Assembly: GCA_964459305.1 (NCBI GenBank)
Contig: CAYWNA010000183.1
Span: forward strand, 1-26,502
DNA length: 26,502 nt
Direction: 5' to 3'
DNA from: CAYWNA01 sp964459305
GTDB lineage: Bacteria > Planctomycetota > Planctomycetia > Pirellulales > Pirellulaceae
Shown here: in pieces, positions 15,532-21,506 of the stretch
Layout: each line of letters starts with the position of its first letter
Numbering within the stretch: the stretch's first letter is position 1
Notes under the pieces: generated by a model
The model's database searches: none
Told to the model about the DNA's origin: nothing
Seen by the model: the letters and a program-made list of their open reading frames with translations, nothing else
Translations under genes and position numbers: made by a program

Positions 15532-15604
15532 GGGCGCGTAACTCAGCGGTTAGAGTGCCATCCTCACACGGTGGAAGTCGCAGGTTCGAATCCCGCCGCG
15601 CCCA
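15532..15604 (+). tRNA. tRNA-Val (anticodon CAC)
   Basis: The 73-nt cloverleaf has acceptor GGGCGCG/CGCGCCC, D-stem ACTC/GAGT, anticodon stem CCATC/GGTGG (one U-G) with loop CTCACAC (anticodon CAC at 15565-15567), and T-loop TTCGAAT. The 3' CCA is not encoded. The T-stem GCAGG/CCCGC has an A-C mismatch at 15582/15594. The gene is the likely integration target of the integrase 120 bp downstream, so the mismatch may come from the 3' half brought in by the element. Confidence 0.88.
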
Positions 15605-15679
15605 CTGATCGTAAGTCAAGCCGAAACTTCGCGTTAAGTTACCTGTCGATGGTCGGCAGTGCGGCCTTTTCTGAGAGGC

Positions 15680-15703
15680 GCAAAACGGTACATACCGTTT
15701 TGC
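15680..15703. promoter_or_regulatory. Perfect 11-bp palindrome before the integrase gene
   Basis: GCAAAACGGTA-CA-TACCGTTTTGC is a perfect inverted repeat ending 22 bp before the integrase ATG. As DNA it is a classical dimer operator; as RNA it would form a stem just before the ribosome-binding site. Either could control integrase expression. No regulator gene is adjacent. Confidence 0.65.
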
Positions 15704-15724
15704 ACAATAGGAAAGGGGCGTAAC

Positions 15725-16912
15725 ATGCCGAAACTCACTACCTCTACCCCCAAATACCGCAAGCACCGAGCGAGCGGTCAAGCCGTCTGCACCATCGGCG
15801 GCAAGGACTTCTATTTGGGGCCGCACGGCACCAAGGCGAGCCGTCTGGAGTACGATCGTCTGATAACGGAATGGCTTGCAGCCGGTCGACCCGTTCAGCA
15901 TCCGTCCGTGATGGAACCCGCCCAGTTCACAGTCAAGGAACTGATCAACGAGTACCAGAAGTGGGCCAAGCAGTACTATCGACGCGGTGGTGAATCGACG
16001 GGGACCGCGGAAAGGCTGATACCAGTTCTCCGGCTGGTCAAGCAGTCCTACGGGGACAAACTTGTCTTGGAATTCGGGCCGTTGTCCCTGGAGGCGCTCC
16101 AAAGCAAAATGATCGACGTCGGGCACTCCCGACAGTACATCAACATGAACACGTCCCGGATCAAGCGAATGTTTCGTTGGGGTGTGCGCAAGGAACTGGT
16201 GCCCGTGGAGGTACTGCAACGGCTGGAGACTGTCGGGGGGCTGGCCAAGGATCGCACCCAGGCACGTGAAACGGCCCCAGTTGAGCCGGTAGCGGATGAC
16301 GTGGTTGATGCAACGCTGCCCCACCTACCGCCGGTGGTCCGCGATATGGTGCAATTCCAGCGATTGACGGGCGCCCGTCCTGGGGAAGTGTTCATTCTCC
16401 GACCCTGCAATGTCGATCGTAGCGGGGATGTCTGGCGATACGTGCCCGGATCCCACAAGACGGAACACCAAGGACGCGGCCGGGTTATCTTCATCGGGCC
16501 CCGGGCGCAGGCGATCTTGACGCCCTACTTGCTTCGCGAATCAACCGCGTTTTGTTTTAGCCCGAAGGATTCGGAACGAAGGCGTCTGGATGCTCTTCAC
16601 CAGGACCGGAAGACGCCGCTGTCGTGTGGGAATCGACCAGGAACGAACCGGAAACGGAAACCAAAGCGAACGGCTGGCGAGCGGTACGACAAGAACAGCT
16701 ATCGCCAAGCGATCCATCGGGCGTGCGTTAAGGCCGGCGTGGAAAACTGGAGCCCCAACCGGTTGCGCCATGCGGCGGCAACGGGGATCCGCAAACAGTA
16801 CGGTCTGGAAGCCGCACAAGTGGTGCTTGGCCACGCCAAAGCCGATACGACGCAGATTTATGCAGAACGAGACTTGGCCAAAGCCGTGGAAGTGATGCGA
16901 GAAGTAGGGTAA
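15725..16912 (+). CDS. Tyrosine integrase of the tRNA-Val element
   Basis: This is a 395-aa recombinase; ATG 15725 is preceded by AAAGGGG. The N-terminal ~65 residues are an arm-binding type domain (VCTIGGKDFYLGPHGTKASR), and ~66-180 form the SAM-like core-binding domain. The catalytic domain shows R218 in LTGARPGEV, K245 in GSHKTEHQG, R348 in NRLRHAAATGIR, H370 in VVLGHAKAD and the nucleophile Y379 in TQIYAERDL. The first His of the usual HxxR box is Asn (N345), which I believe is common in planctomycete integrases and not a defect. Its position just after tRNA-Val supports that tRNA as attachment site. It ends in a dedicated terminator. Confidence 0.95.
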   Translation: MPKLTTSTPKYRKHRASGQAVCTIGGKDFYLGPHGTKASRLEYDRLITEWLAAGRPVQHPSVMEPAQFTVKELINEYQKWAKQYYRRGGESTGTAERLIPVLRLVKQSYGDKLVLEFGPLSLEALQSKMIDVGHSRQYINMNTSRIKRMFRWGVRKELVPVEVLQRLETVGGLAKDRTQARETAPVEPVADDVVDATLPHLPPVVRDMVQFQRLTGARPGEVFILRPCNVDRSGDVWRYVPGSHKTEHQGRGRVIFIGPRAQAILTPYLLRESTAFCFSPKDSERRRLDALHQDRKTPLSCGNRPGTNRKRKPKRTAGERYDKNSYRQAIHRACVKAGVENWSPNRLRHAAATGIRKQYGLEAAQVVLGHAKADTTQIYAERDLAKAVEVMREVG

Positions 16913-16924
16913 CCTGGACGATCA

Positions 16925-16988
16925 CAGCACGGGCTAGAACGACGGTTCGAATCCCGCAAACCTCAGCGGTTGCCCGTGCTGGTTTTTT
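16925..16988 (+). terminator. Integrase terminator whose loop carries a tRNA T-arm-like sequence
   Basis: CAGCACGGGC (16925-16934) pairs perfectly with GCCCGTGCTG (16972-16981), followed by TTTTTT (16983-16988). The 37-base loop contains GGTTCGAATCCCGC, which is identical over 14 bases to the T-arm of tRNA-Val at 15583-15596, and a small AACC/GGTT stem. It is both a strong terminator and a candidate att-like remnant. Confidence 0.75.
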
Positions 16989-17019
16989 CTCTTCGAGGTA
17001 ATAAGTGGAGGTGCTGACG

Positions 17020-17970
17020 ATGAACCAAAACGATACGTTTGATTCCCTAGAGGCCGTGGCTGAAGCGTTTCAGTTGACGCGACGCGAACTGGACGGCTGG
17101 ATTGCAGCCGGAATGCCGGGTGGCCCGAAACGCTGGGAATCTAGCCCGATTGTCCGGTGGGCATTTTCCGTAGGGCCCTGGCGATCCGAGGCATGCCGCA
17201 ATGCCCTGCTGAAAGACGTGGTTGGCGTATCATCCGATGGTGCCCGTGCGGACGTTGTGCTTGAAGCCCATTTCGGCTTTCGCCGCTTGTGGGACCGCAC
17301 GGTTGATGTGCTGGGCAAGGTTCGAGCCGCCGAATACGGGCAATTTGACGCGGCGGACGCTGGGACAATTGAAGCGACGGAGCAAGAACTTGCCGAGGCG
17401 TTTGCAGACGCCGCCGACGAGATTGGTGGTGGTTTCCTGCCAGATTACGCAACTGAGGAGGAGATGCCACCTCTGGCCCATCGCTTTGTGGAAGTGCAAT
17501 GCGAGAAAGAGGGTCGCGACTTAGCGCGGCGAGTGGACCGGTTCGAGTCGCAAGATGAGAAGCTGTCACGGATCGAGCAATCGACCGAGGCAATATACGG
17601 GACGTTGGCTCAATTCTTCACGGAATGGAAAGCGCCGCGGGACTTCAAGACAGACACCGAGGAGAACGGGGAAGAGCCGTCAGCCTACCTCGGCATTGTG
17701 CTGGGCGATATGTCGGCGACGAGAGAGGGATTCCCCCATGCCGTGAAGTTTGGCAGGAAACGACAGCCGTGGCGACTGTTCAAGCTATTGGTCGAAGCTG
17801 GCGACGGGATGCACAAGAACGAACTGATCAAGAATCTCGGTTTGGAGGACAAGACCGAAGATGCGCTGCGTGGTCACAAGACCACGGTCAACGACCTTGT
17901 GATGAAAACACTCCGCGTTGAGGTCGAGGCCGATGGAAAGGGCGTCTGGAAAATCATCTCTCTACCCTGA
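17020..17970 (+). CDS. Hypothetical phage-type protein with N-terminal HTH-like and C-terminal wHTH-like regions
   Basis: This is a 316-aa protein; ATG 17020 has GGAGGTG at 17007-17013. Residues ~5-35 (DSLEAVAEAFQLTRRELDGW and IAAGMPGGPKRW) read as a DNA-binding helix-turn-helix of the type seen in terminase small subunits and excisionase-like proteins. The middle (~150-215) is charged and helical, likely a coiled coil (KEGRDLARRVDRFESQDEKL). The end (LFKLLVEAGDGMHKNELIKN, KTTVNDLVMKTLRVEVEADG) fits a winged helix. It may regulate or package element DNA; the exact function is unknown. It starts 50 bp after the integrase terminator loop, so it needs its own promoter, which I could not identify. 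Confidence 0.65.
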   Translation: MNQNDTFDSLEAVAEAFQLTRRELDGWIAAGMPGGPKRWESSPIVRWAFSVGPWRSEACRNALLKDVVGVSSDGARADVVLEAHFGFRRLWDRTVDVLGKVRAAEYGQFDAADAGTIEATEQELAEAFADAADEIGGGFLPDYATEEEMPPLAHRFVEVQCEKEGRDLARRVDRFESQDEKLSRIEQSTEAIYGTLAQFFTEWKAPRDFKTDTEENGEEPSAYLGIVLGDMSATREGFPHAVKFGRKRQPWRLFKLLVEAGDGMHKNELIKNLGLEDKTEDALRGHKTTVNDLVMKTLRVEVEADGKGVWKIISLP

Positions 17971-17988
17971 CGTAAGCTGTAGCTTACG
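17971..17988. repeat. Palindrome right after the stop codon
   Basis: CGTAAGCT-GT-AGCTTACG is a perfect 8-bp inverted repeat starting one base after TGA. The segment GTAGCTT recurs 20 bp later. There is no U-tract, so it is either a weak terminator or an operator for the following gene. Confidence 0.45.
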
Positions 17989-18081
17989 GATTTGTAAGAC
18001 GTAGCTTCCATACAGCAAAACGCAAACCTGCGAGACTCCTAGTAGTGGTTGGCACCAAGCCTCATTGCAAGGAGTTTTTTC

Positions 18082-18381
18082 ATGGGCATCGACATTCAGA
18101 ACGAAACCCTCGTCCAATTCACGCACGCCCCCAAGCACATCCCTGGGCGTCCGCACATCGCCACCGTTCACCGCTGGCGCTTGCGTGGGGCACGCGGCGT
18201 CAAGCTGGAATCTATCCTCGTCGGCGGTAAGCGATTCACCAGCACAGAGGCCATCGAGCGGTTCATCGAGGCAACGACCGCGGCGGCCGATGGCGAGCCC
18301 GTACCACGCACGGAAACGAGCAAGGCCCGTGAGCAGCGGTTGGCCCGAGTCGAGCGCGAATTGCAAGCAGCGGGCATCTGA
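18082..18381 (+). CDS. DUF1580-type planctomycete small DNA-binding-like protein
   Basis: This is a 99-aa protein with AAGGAG at 18069-18074 before ATG 18082. Its start (MGIDIQNETLVQFTHAPKHI, then TVHRWRLRGARGVKLESILV and GGKRFTSTEAIERFIE) matches the layout of the planctomycete family DUF1580: a MIDIxNE opening, a W-x-x-RG-x-RG-x-x-LE motif, then GG-x-x-x-T-S-x-E-A. The pattern resembles an excisionase/MerR-like HTH, so it may be an element regulator or recombination directionality factor. The C-terminal ~30 residues are a basic helix (TSKAREQRLARVERELQAAG). Confidence 0.8.
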   Translation: MGIDIQNETLVQFTHAPKHIPGRPHIATVHRWRLRGARGVKLESILVGGKRFTSTEAIERFIEATTAAADGEPVPRTETSKAREQRLARVERELQAAGI

Positions 18382-18446
18382 CGACTGCCGACGTGGACGA
18401 GGCTGCGGACGACAGCCCCAAGTAACCGAGTTTTTTTGAGGTAGCC

Positions 18447-18581
18447 ATGATCGACATCGACGGCCTGATAATCGAGCAGCGTGACGGGGTGCAGTACATC
18501 GTCGGCCGGACGCAGGACGAGGACCAGGTGGACGAGGACGACTGCGACGAGGGCGGCCCGGTGCTGGACGAGAAAACATAA
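18447..18581 (+). CDS. Very small acidic protein
   Basis: This is a 44-aa frame from ATG 18447, with GAGG 6 bp upstream, to TAA 18579-18581. The first half (MIDIDGLIIEQRDGVQYIVG) looks like a beta-hairpin; the second is strongly acidic (DEDQVDEDDCDEG). The start MIDID resembles the start of DUF1580 proteins but nothing else does. It lies in line with its neighbours in the element. Function unknown. Confidence 0.55.
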   Translation: MIDIDGLIIEQRDGVQYIVGRTQDEDQVDEDDCDEGGPVLDEKT

Positions 18582-18653
18582 CCACACACCCCGGCGATGC
18601 GGCAACGGCGGGGAGTGATTTTTAGCCGAGCCGCGGCACAAAGGAGAACGACG

Positions 18654-18902
18654 ATGCTACTAGAGTTGGAATTGAGTGATTTGGCGTGGGTGATCGATTA
18701 TGTGGCAGAAGACGAACCCGCGTCACTGCAGTCCGATGACGATGACTGCGTGGTCCGCGCGGCGCGGCGACTCATCGACCAATTGAACGAGCAGTTCGAG
18801 CCAGAGGAGATTGCGCGAATTGACGCTCATCTGGAGAAGGTGCGGCGCATACGTTGGCCCGTCAATTGGACGGGGCCGCGACGGGACGCAGTCGCAGTCT
18901 AG
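18654..18902 (+). CDS. Small hypothetical protein
   Basis: This is an 82-aa protein with AAAGGAG before ATG 18654; the in-frame ATG at 18597 has no site. The sequence (LLELELSDLAWVIDYVAEDE, RAARRLIDQLNEQFEPEEIA, RIDAHLEKVRRIRWP) is helical with an acidic middle. I know no family. A strong terminator follows 11 bp after the stop, so it closes a transcript within the element. Confidence 0.65.
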   Translation: MLLELELSDLAWVIDYVAEDEPASLQSDDDDCVVRAARRLIDQLNEQFEPEEIARIDAHLEKVRRIRWPVNWTGPRRDAVAV

Positions 18903-18912
18903 CCTCGGTGAT

Positions 18913-18948
18913 GGCTGGCAGCCGCGCCCGTGGCTGCCAGCCTTTGTT
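18913..18948 (+). terminator. Terminator after the small gene
   Basis: GGCTGGCAGCC and GGCTGCCAGCC form a perfect 11-bp stem with an 8-nt loop, followed by TTTGTT. It separates the small-gene group from the ParB/Dam gene. Confidence 0.8.
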
Positions 18949-18967
18949 CGCGAACGTAAGATTGAAA

Positions 18968-19060
18968 ATGACCACCACAACAACAGCCACCGACATCGAC
19001 CCGAACGCCACACTAGCCATCGTCGCGGGCGAGCATTTGGATGAGGAAACAAACGAATGA
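18968..19060 (+). CDS. 30-aa upstream ORF coupled to the methyltransferase gene
   Basis: ATG 18968 opens a frame of 30 codons (MTTTTTATDIDPNATLAIVA ...) that ends in a TGA overlapping the next ATG as ATGA. No clear Shine-Dalgarno sequence is before it. The exact overlap suggests translational coupling: ribosomes finishing the small frame restart on the methyltransferase gene. It may be only a leader peptide. Confidence 0.5.
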   Translation: MTTTTTATDIDPNATLAIVAGEHLDEETNE

Positions 19061-20304
19061 CCGAGACCAAAGTTGAGCGACTGAAGATCCGCGACATCAC
19101 CGAAGAAATCCAAATGCGGGTGGAGATGTCTTCGCACGCAGTCATGGAGTACGCAGAACTACTGAAGAACAAGAAGGCGTGCGTGTTGCCACCGGTCAAA
19201 GCAGTACGCACCGAAGGCGGTTGGATCTACGTATGGGACGGCAACCACACGATCGAAGCCGCCAAGCTCAATGGGCAGGCGTCGGTCAGGGCGATCGTCG
19301 AGCCGGGCACCCGTGAGGATGCGGCCCTACTGGCTGCCGGTGCCAATCATGACCACGGGTTGCGTCGCACTCGCGAAGACCTACGTAACACCCTACGTAT
19401 TCTGCTGGAGAATCCTACGTGGGCCAAACGATCGAGTAACTGGCTGGCCAAGCAAATCCGCTGTTCCCACACGTTCGTCGATCGGTGGCGAGAGGAGTTG
19501 AGCACTTGCAACGTTGCAAGTGAGCGAGAAACCGCCGATGGCCGTGTGATGGATACCGGCAACATCGGCAATGGCTCCGGTCGACCGACCGACGAACAAC
19601 CACTCTGCACGGCATGCCAAATGCGTGACGCGGTGGACGGCTCCAGGTGCCAGGACTGCATCCACGGGGATCGCACCGCGGATGACCATCTGCCCGTGGT
19701 CGACGACGATAGTGGTGATCGAGACGTGCTTCCCCACGTTGCCCACAACAATGGCAATTGCGAATGGTACACCCCGGACGACTACCTTGATGCGGCCCGA
19801 AACGTTCTCGGCACAATTGAGCTGGATCCAGCATCTTCGGATGTCGCCCAGCAACGGGTTGGCGCGGAAACCTACTACACGCTCGATGATGACGGTCTTG
19901 GGCAGGCGTGGACGGGCACGGTTTGGATGAACCCGCCATATCGGGCAGAACTGGTTGACGAGTTCGTGCACAAGCTATGCAACCACTTCGATGCTGGCGA
20001 CGTCGCGCAAGCGGTGGTTCTCGTCAACAACGCCACCGATACGAGGTGGTTTCAAGATGCGTCGCAGTTTGCATCGGCGTCACCCCGTCAGTTAGCTTCC
20101 GGACGTGTCGCGGCGGCGGGTGTTTTCCTTGTCTCCCCCGCCCCGCGGCCGTCCGTTTTTTCACCAACGACACAAGGAGAATTTCCATGGTATCTGACAA
20201 AATTACTGAGCGACAACGACTTGTCTTTCGCGCGGTGGCAGCCTTTGTCATCCGGGCCCGTGAGGTGGCTACACGCGAGCGCAAAGACATCGCTATTCGA
20301 ATGA
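19057..20304 (+). CDS. ParB-like domain fused to a Dam-type DNA N6-adenine methyltransferase, C-terminally truncated
   Basis: The frame encodes 415 aa. Residues ~1-90 (VLPPVKAVRTEGGWIYVWDG, NHTIEAAKLNGQ) are a ParB/Srx-like domain with the DGNHTIEAAK variant of its DGxHR motif. An HTH-like segment follows (~125-145, SNWLAKQIRCSHTFVDRW), then a Cys cluster C-x2-C...C-x2-C (~187-205) that could bind zinc. From ~230 comes the phage Dam-type methyltransferase: WYTPDDYLDAAR, ELDPASS and the catalytic WMNPPY, then WFQDASQFAS. There the family signal stops abruptly (~20075); the last ~75 codons are low-complexity text overlapping the next gene by 118 bp. I infer that a deletion removed the domain end, so methylation activity is doubtful. 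Confidence 0.75.
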   Translation: MTETKVERLKIRDITEEIQMRVEMSSHAVMEYAELLKNKKACVLPPVKAVRTEGGWIYVWDGNHTIEAAKLNGQASVRAIVEPGTREDAALLAAGANHDHGLRRTREDLRNTLRILLENPTWAKRSSNWLAKQIRCSHTFVDRWREELSTCNVASERETADGRVMDTGNIGNGSGRPTDEQPLCTACQMRDAVDGSRCQDCIHGDRTADDHLPVVDDDSGDRDVLPHVAHNNGNCEWYTPDDYLDAARNVLGTIELDPASSDVAQQRVGAETYYTLDDDGLGQAWTGTVWMNPPYRAELVDEFVHKLCNHFDAGDVAQAVVLVNNATDTRWFQDASQFASASPRQLASGRVAAAGVFLVSPAPRPSVFSPTTQGEFPWYLTKLLSDNDLSFARWQPLSSGPVRWLHASAKTSLFE

Positions 20305-20957
20305 CTCGATACCTTGTTGCTAAAGCAGAAGCCGCCAAGCAAGGCCACGAGATGCCGGTCATTGCCTCGCTCGCGGATGTCGAACTTGACGACATTGAAG
20401 CAGGCGACGTCGCTGGTCGCACACCGCGGTTCATCATCAATCCGGCGTACGGCGGCGGCAAGTTACCGATTGCGAAATACGACCTTCCGGTCATTGTCGA
20501 TTTGGCGAACCTGCAGGTCAACGAGCAGTCGGTTCAAGCGGTGCTATTCCATGAAGAACAGCGCCTGGTTGGCCACGTCGACAGTGTCACGAACGACGGC
20601 CGCACCCTGTCTCTGTCCGGCCCATGTTCGGGACTAAAGACAGTCGTCGACGAATTTGTCGACTCCGCAAGAAACAAGTTTCCCTGGAAGGCTTCGATCG
20701 AGGCGCGACCCCTGGACCGACCGGAGATGATTCCTGCGGGCGAATTCGTGGCAGTCAATGGGCAGACGCACACAGGCCCCTGCCTCGTCGTTCGCCGCGC
20801 AGAATTGTACGGCGTCAGTTTTGTTCCGCGCGGTGCGGACGAAAACACAGTCGTTTCGATCGCCGCCAAGTCCGCCGGTGCCCGTGTTGCAGCCGACGTT
20901 GCCCCCGAGCAAAAGACACTCGGGCAGCGGCTGTTGTCAAAACTGATCAGGCGATGA
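20187..20957 (+). CDS. Prohead-protease-like phage protein
   Basis: This is a 256-aa protein; ATG 20187 has AAGGAG upstream. The first ~50 residues are helical. From ~90 the sequence follows the course of phage prohead proteases and related maturation proteins: PVIVDLANLQV, VLFHEEQRLVGHVDSV (the H-containing strand), LSLSGPCSG, NKFPWKASIEARPLDRPEMI, then GPCLVVRRAELYGVSFVPRG with the typical late VSFVP motif and ADENTVVSIAAK. Its usual job is to cut the scaffold and capsid protein during head assembly. Terminase, portal and capsid neighbours are absent, so it is a stranded relic even though its frame is intact. Confidence 0.65.
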   Translation: MVSDKITERQRLVFRAVAAFVIRAREVATRERKDIAIRMTRYLVAKAEAAKQGHEMPVIASLADVELDDIEAGDVAGRTPRFIINPAYGGGKLPIAKYDLPVIVDLANLQVNEQSVQAVLFHEEQRLVGHVDSVTNDGRTLSLSGPCSGLKTVVDEFVDSARNKFPWKASIEARPLDRPEMIPAGEFVAVNGQTHTGPCLVVRRAELYGVSFVPRGADENTVVSIAAKSAGARVAADVAPEQKTLGQRLLSKLIRR

Positions 20958-21022
20958 GATCGATGTGGATGACATTTTCGCAACGCAGACACACACGGGG
21001 CGCACGAACGGAGCTTTCGACG

Positions 21023-21070
21023 ATGACTGAAACCTGCACACAGCCGAATGCGTTAGGCGGCGATTTCTGA
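21023..21070 (+). pseudogene. 15-codon stub of the next phage gene
   Basis: ATG 21023 (with CGGAGC upstream) opens MTETCTQPNALGGDF and stops at 21070. It begins 65 bp after the protease gene, where a capsid or scaffold gene would be expected. It may be the truncated start of such a gene, cut by a deletion, or chance. Confidence 0.25.
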
Positions 21071-21084
21071 TCTTTGACAATAAT

Positions 21085-21231
21085 GCTTGTCCACTTAACT
21101 CAAGTTACCACTTGGGATTGTGGTTGCGAGGGTGGCTGGAGCGGGCTTCGCTTCACGATTTGCTGGTACGATGTTGGTTCAATGGCCACGGCTTGTTGGA
21201 CTTAGTAGCCACTTGAGTCAAGTGGATAAGC
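21085..21231. repeat. Pair of operator-like sequences in inverted arrangement upstream of the CRISPR locus
   Basis: Two 21-bp sequences, 21085-21105 and 21211-21231, are inverted copies matching at 19 of 21 positions. The right one overlaps a perfect palindrome CCACTTGA-G-TCAAGTGG (21209-21225); the left one has CCACTT-AAC-TCAAGT (21091-21105), with its last two bases not matching. So both are also copies of one dyad, 118 bp apart. No gene lies between. They could be sites for a looping repressor, or the ends of a small inverted-repeat element. Confidence 0.55.
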
Positions 21232-21252
21232 GTTTTACCAATTCGCCCCTTG

Positions 21253-21291
21253 GCCCCGCCGGGACAGAGCGTAAACGGCCGCTGGCGGGGC
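21253..21291. terminator. GC-rich hairpin between the operator pair and the tracrRNA gene
   Basis: GCCCCGCC (21253-21260) and GGCGGGGC (21284-21291) form a perfect 8-bp stem with a 23-nt loop. There is no U-tract on either strand. It may be a backup terminator for transcripts coming from either side. Confidence 0.45.
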
Positions 21292-21324
21292 GTCAAGCTG
21301 ATTCATGATGAAGGATCGGCGCAC

Positions 21325-21432
21325 AAAAATGGCCGCCCCCTGTGAGGAGATGCGGCCGGTCGCTCCGTAGAGCGGTGCCTGCGAATTCTTGTTCTTGTTA
21401 CGAAAAGACGCAGGCCAGGATTGGTTACACTG
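21325..21432 (-). ncRNA. Predicted tracrRNA of the type II-C CRISPR-Cas system
   Basis: About 107 nt on the strand opposite to cas9. Its 5' end is an anti-repeat (21397-21431) that pairs with the array repeat in three blocks: AGUGUAACCAAUCC (14 pairs), GCCUGCG (7 pairs), and CGUAAC with GUUGCG (one G-U), separated by a 2-nt mismatch and an internal bulge. This is the layout of known II-C duplexes. The tail has a small hairpin CGCUC-UACG-GAGCG (21361-21374) and a final GGCCGC/GCGGCC stem (21331-21357) followed by AUUUUU. It guides processing of crRNA and binds Cas9. The 5' end follows from the promoter position and is predicted, not measured. Confidence 0.92.
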
Positions 21433-21437
21433 CCCGT

Positions 21438-21466
21438 ATTGTCTGCTACCATAATGGAACTGTCAA
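21438..21466 (-). promoter_or_regulatory. Promoter of the tracrRNA gene
   Basis: On the minus strand, a perfect -35 TTGACA (21466-21461), a 17-bp spacer and -10 GACAAT (21443-21438) put the start within a base or two of 21432, exactly where the anti-repeat begins. The plus strand of the same segment has CATAAT (21450-21455), a candidate -10 for cas9, so the two transcripts may start back to back. I could not find a good -35 for the cas9 direction. Confidence 0.85.
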
Positions 21467-21506
21467 GCATTTTTCTTGCGGTTTCCAATCGAGCAAAGGC
21501 AGACAG

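Larger units (their letters stand above)
15532..21070. mobile_element. Deleted prophage or integrative element beside tRNA-Val
   Basis: tRNA-Val, a tyrosine integrase with its own terminator, a wHTH-like gene, a DUF1580 gene, several very small genes, a ParB/Dam gene and a prohead-protease-like gene follow in one direction. The phage-type genes are incomplete: the Dam gene lacks its end, and the gene after the protease is reduced to 15 codons. Terminase, portal, capsid and tail genes are absent. No matching right att site is seen in the window, so the right border is only inferred from the last phage-like sequence. Confidence 0.55.

Noticed and set aside
16739..16775. Inactive integrase because the HxxR box reads NRLR
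   Set aside because: The other catalytic residues are intact, and Asn at this place is, as far as I recall, common in planctomycete integrases.
16940..16965. A tRNA fragment as a clear second att site
   Set aside because: Only 14 bases match tRNA-Val and most of them are T-arm consensus; the acceptor sequence is absent. Kept only as a hypothesis.
21342..21506. An N-terminal extension of Cas9 by 55 residues
   Set aside because: The extra frame translates the tracrRNA gene and its promoter. The RuvC-I motif starts right after ATG 21507, which has a ribosome-binding site.
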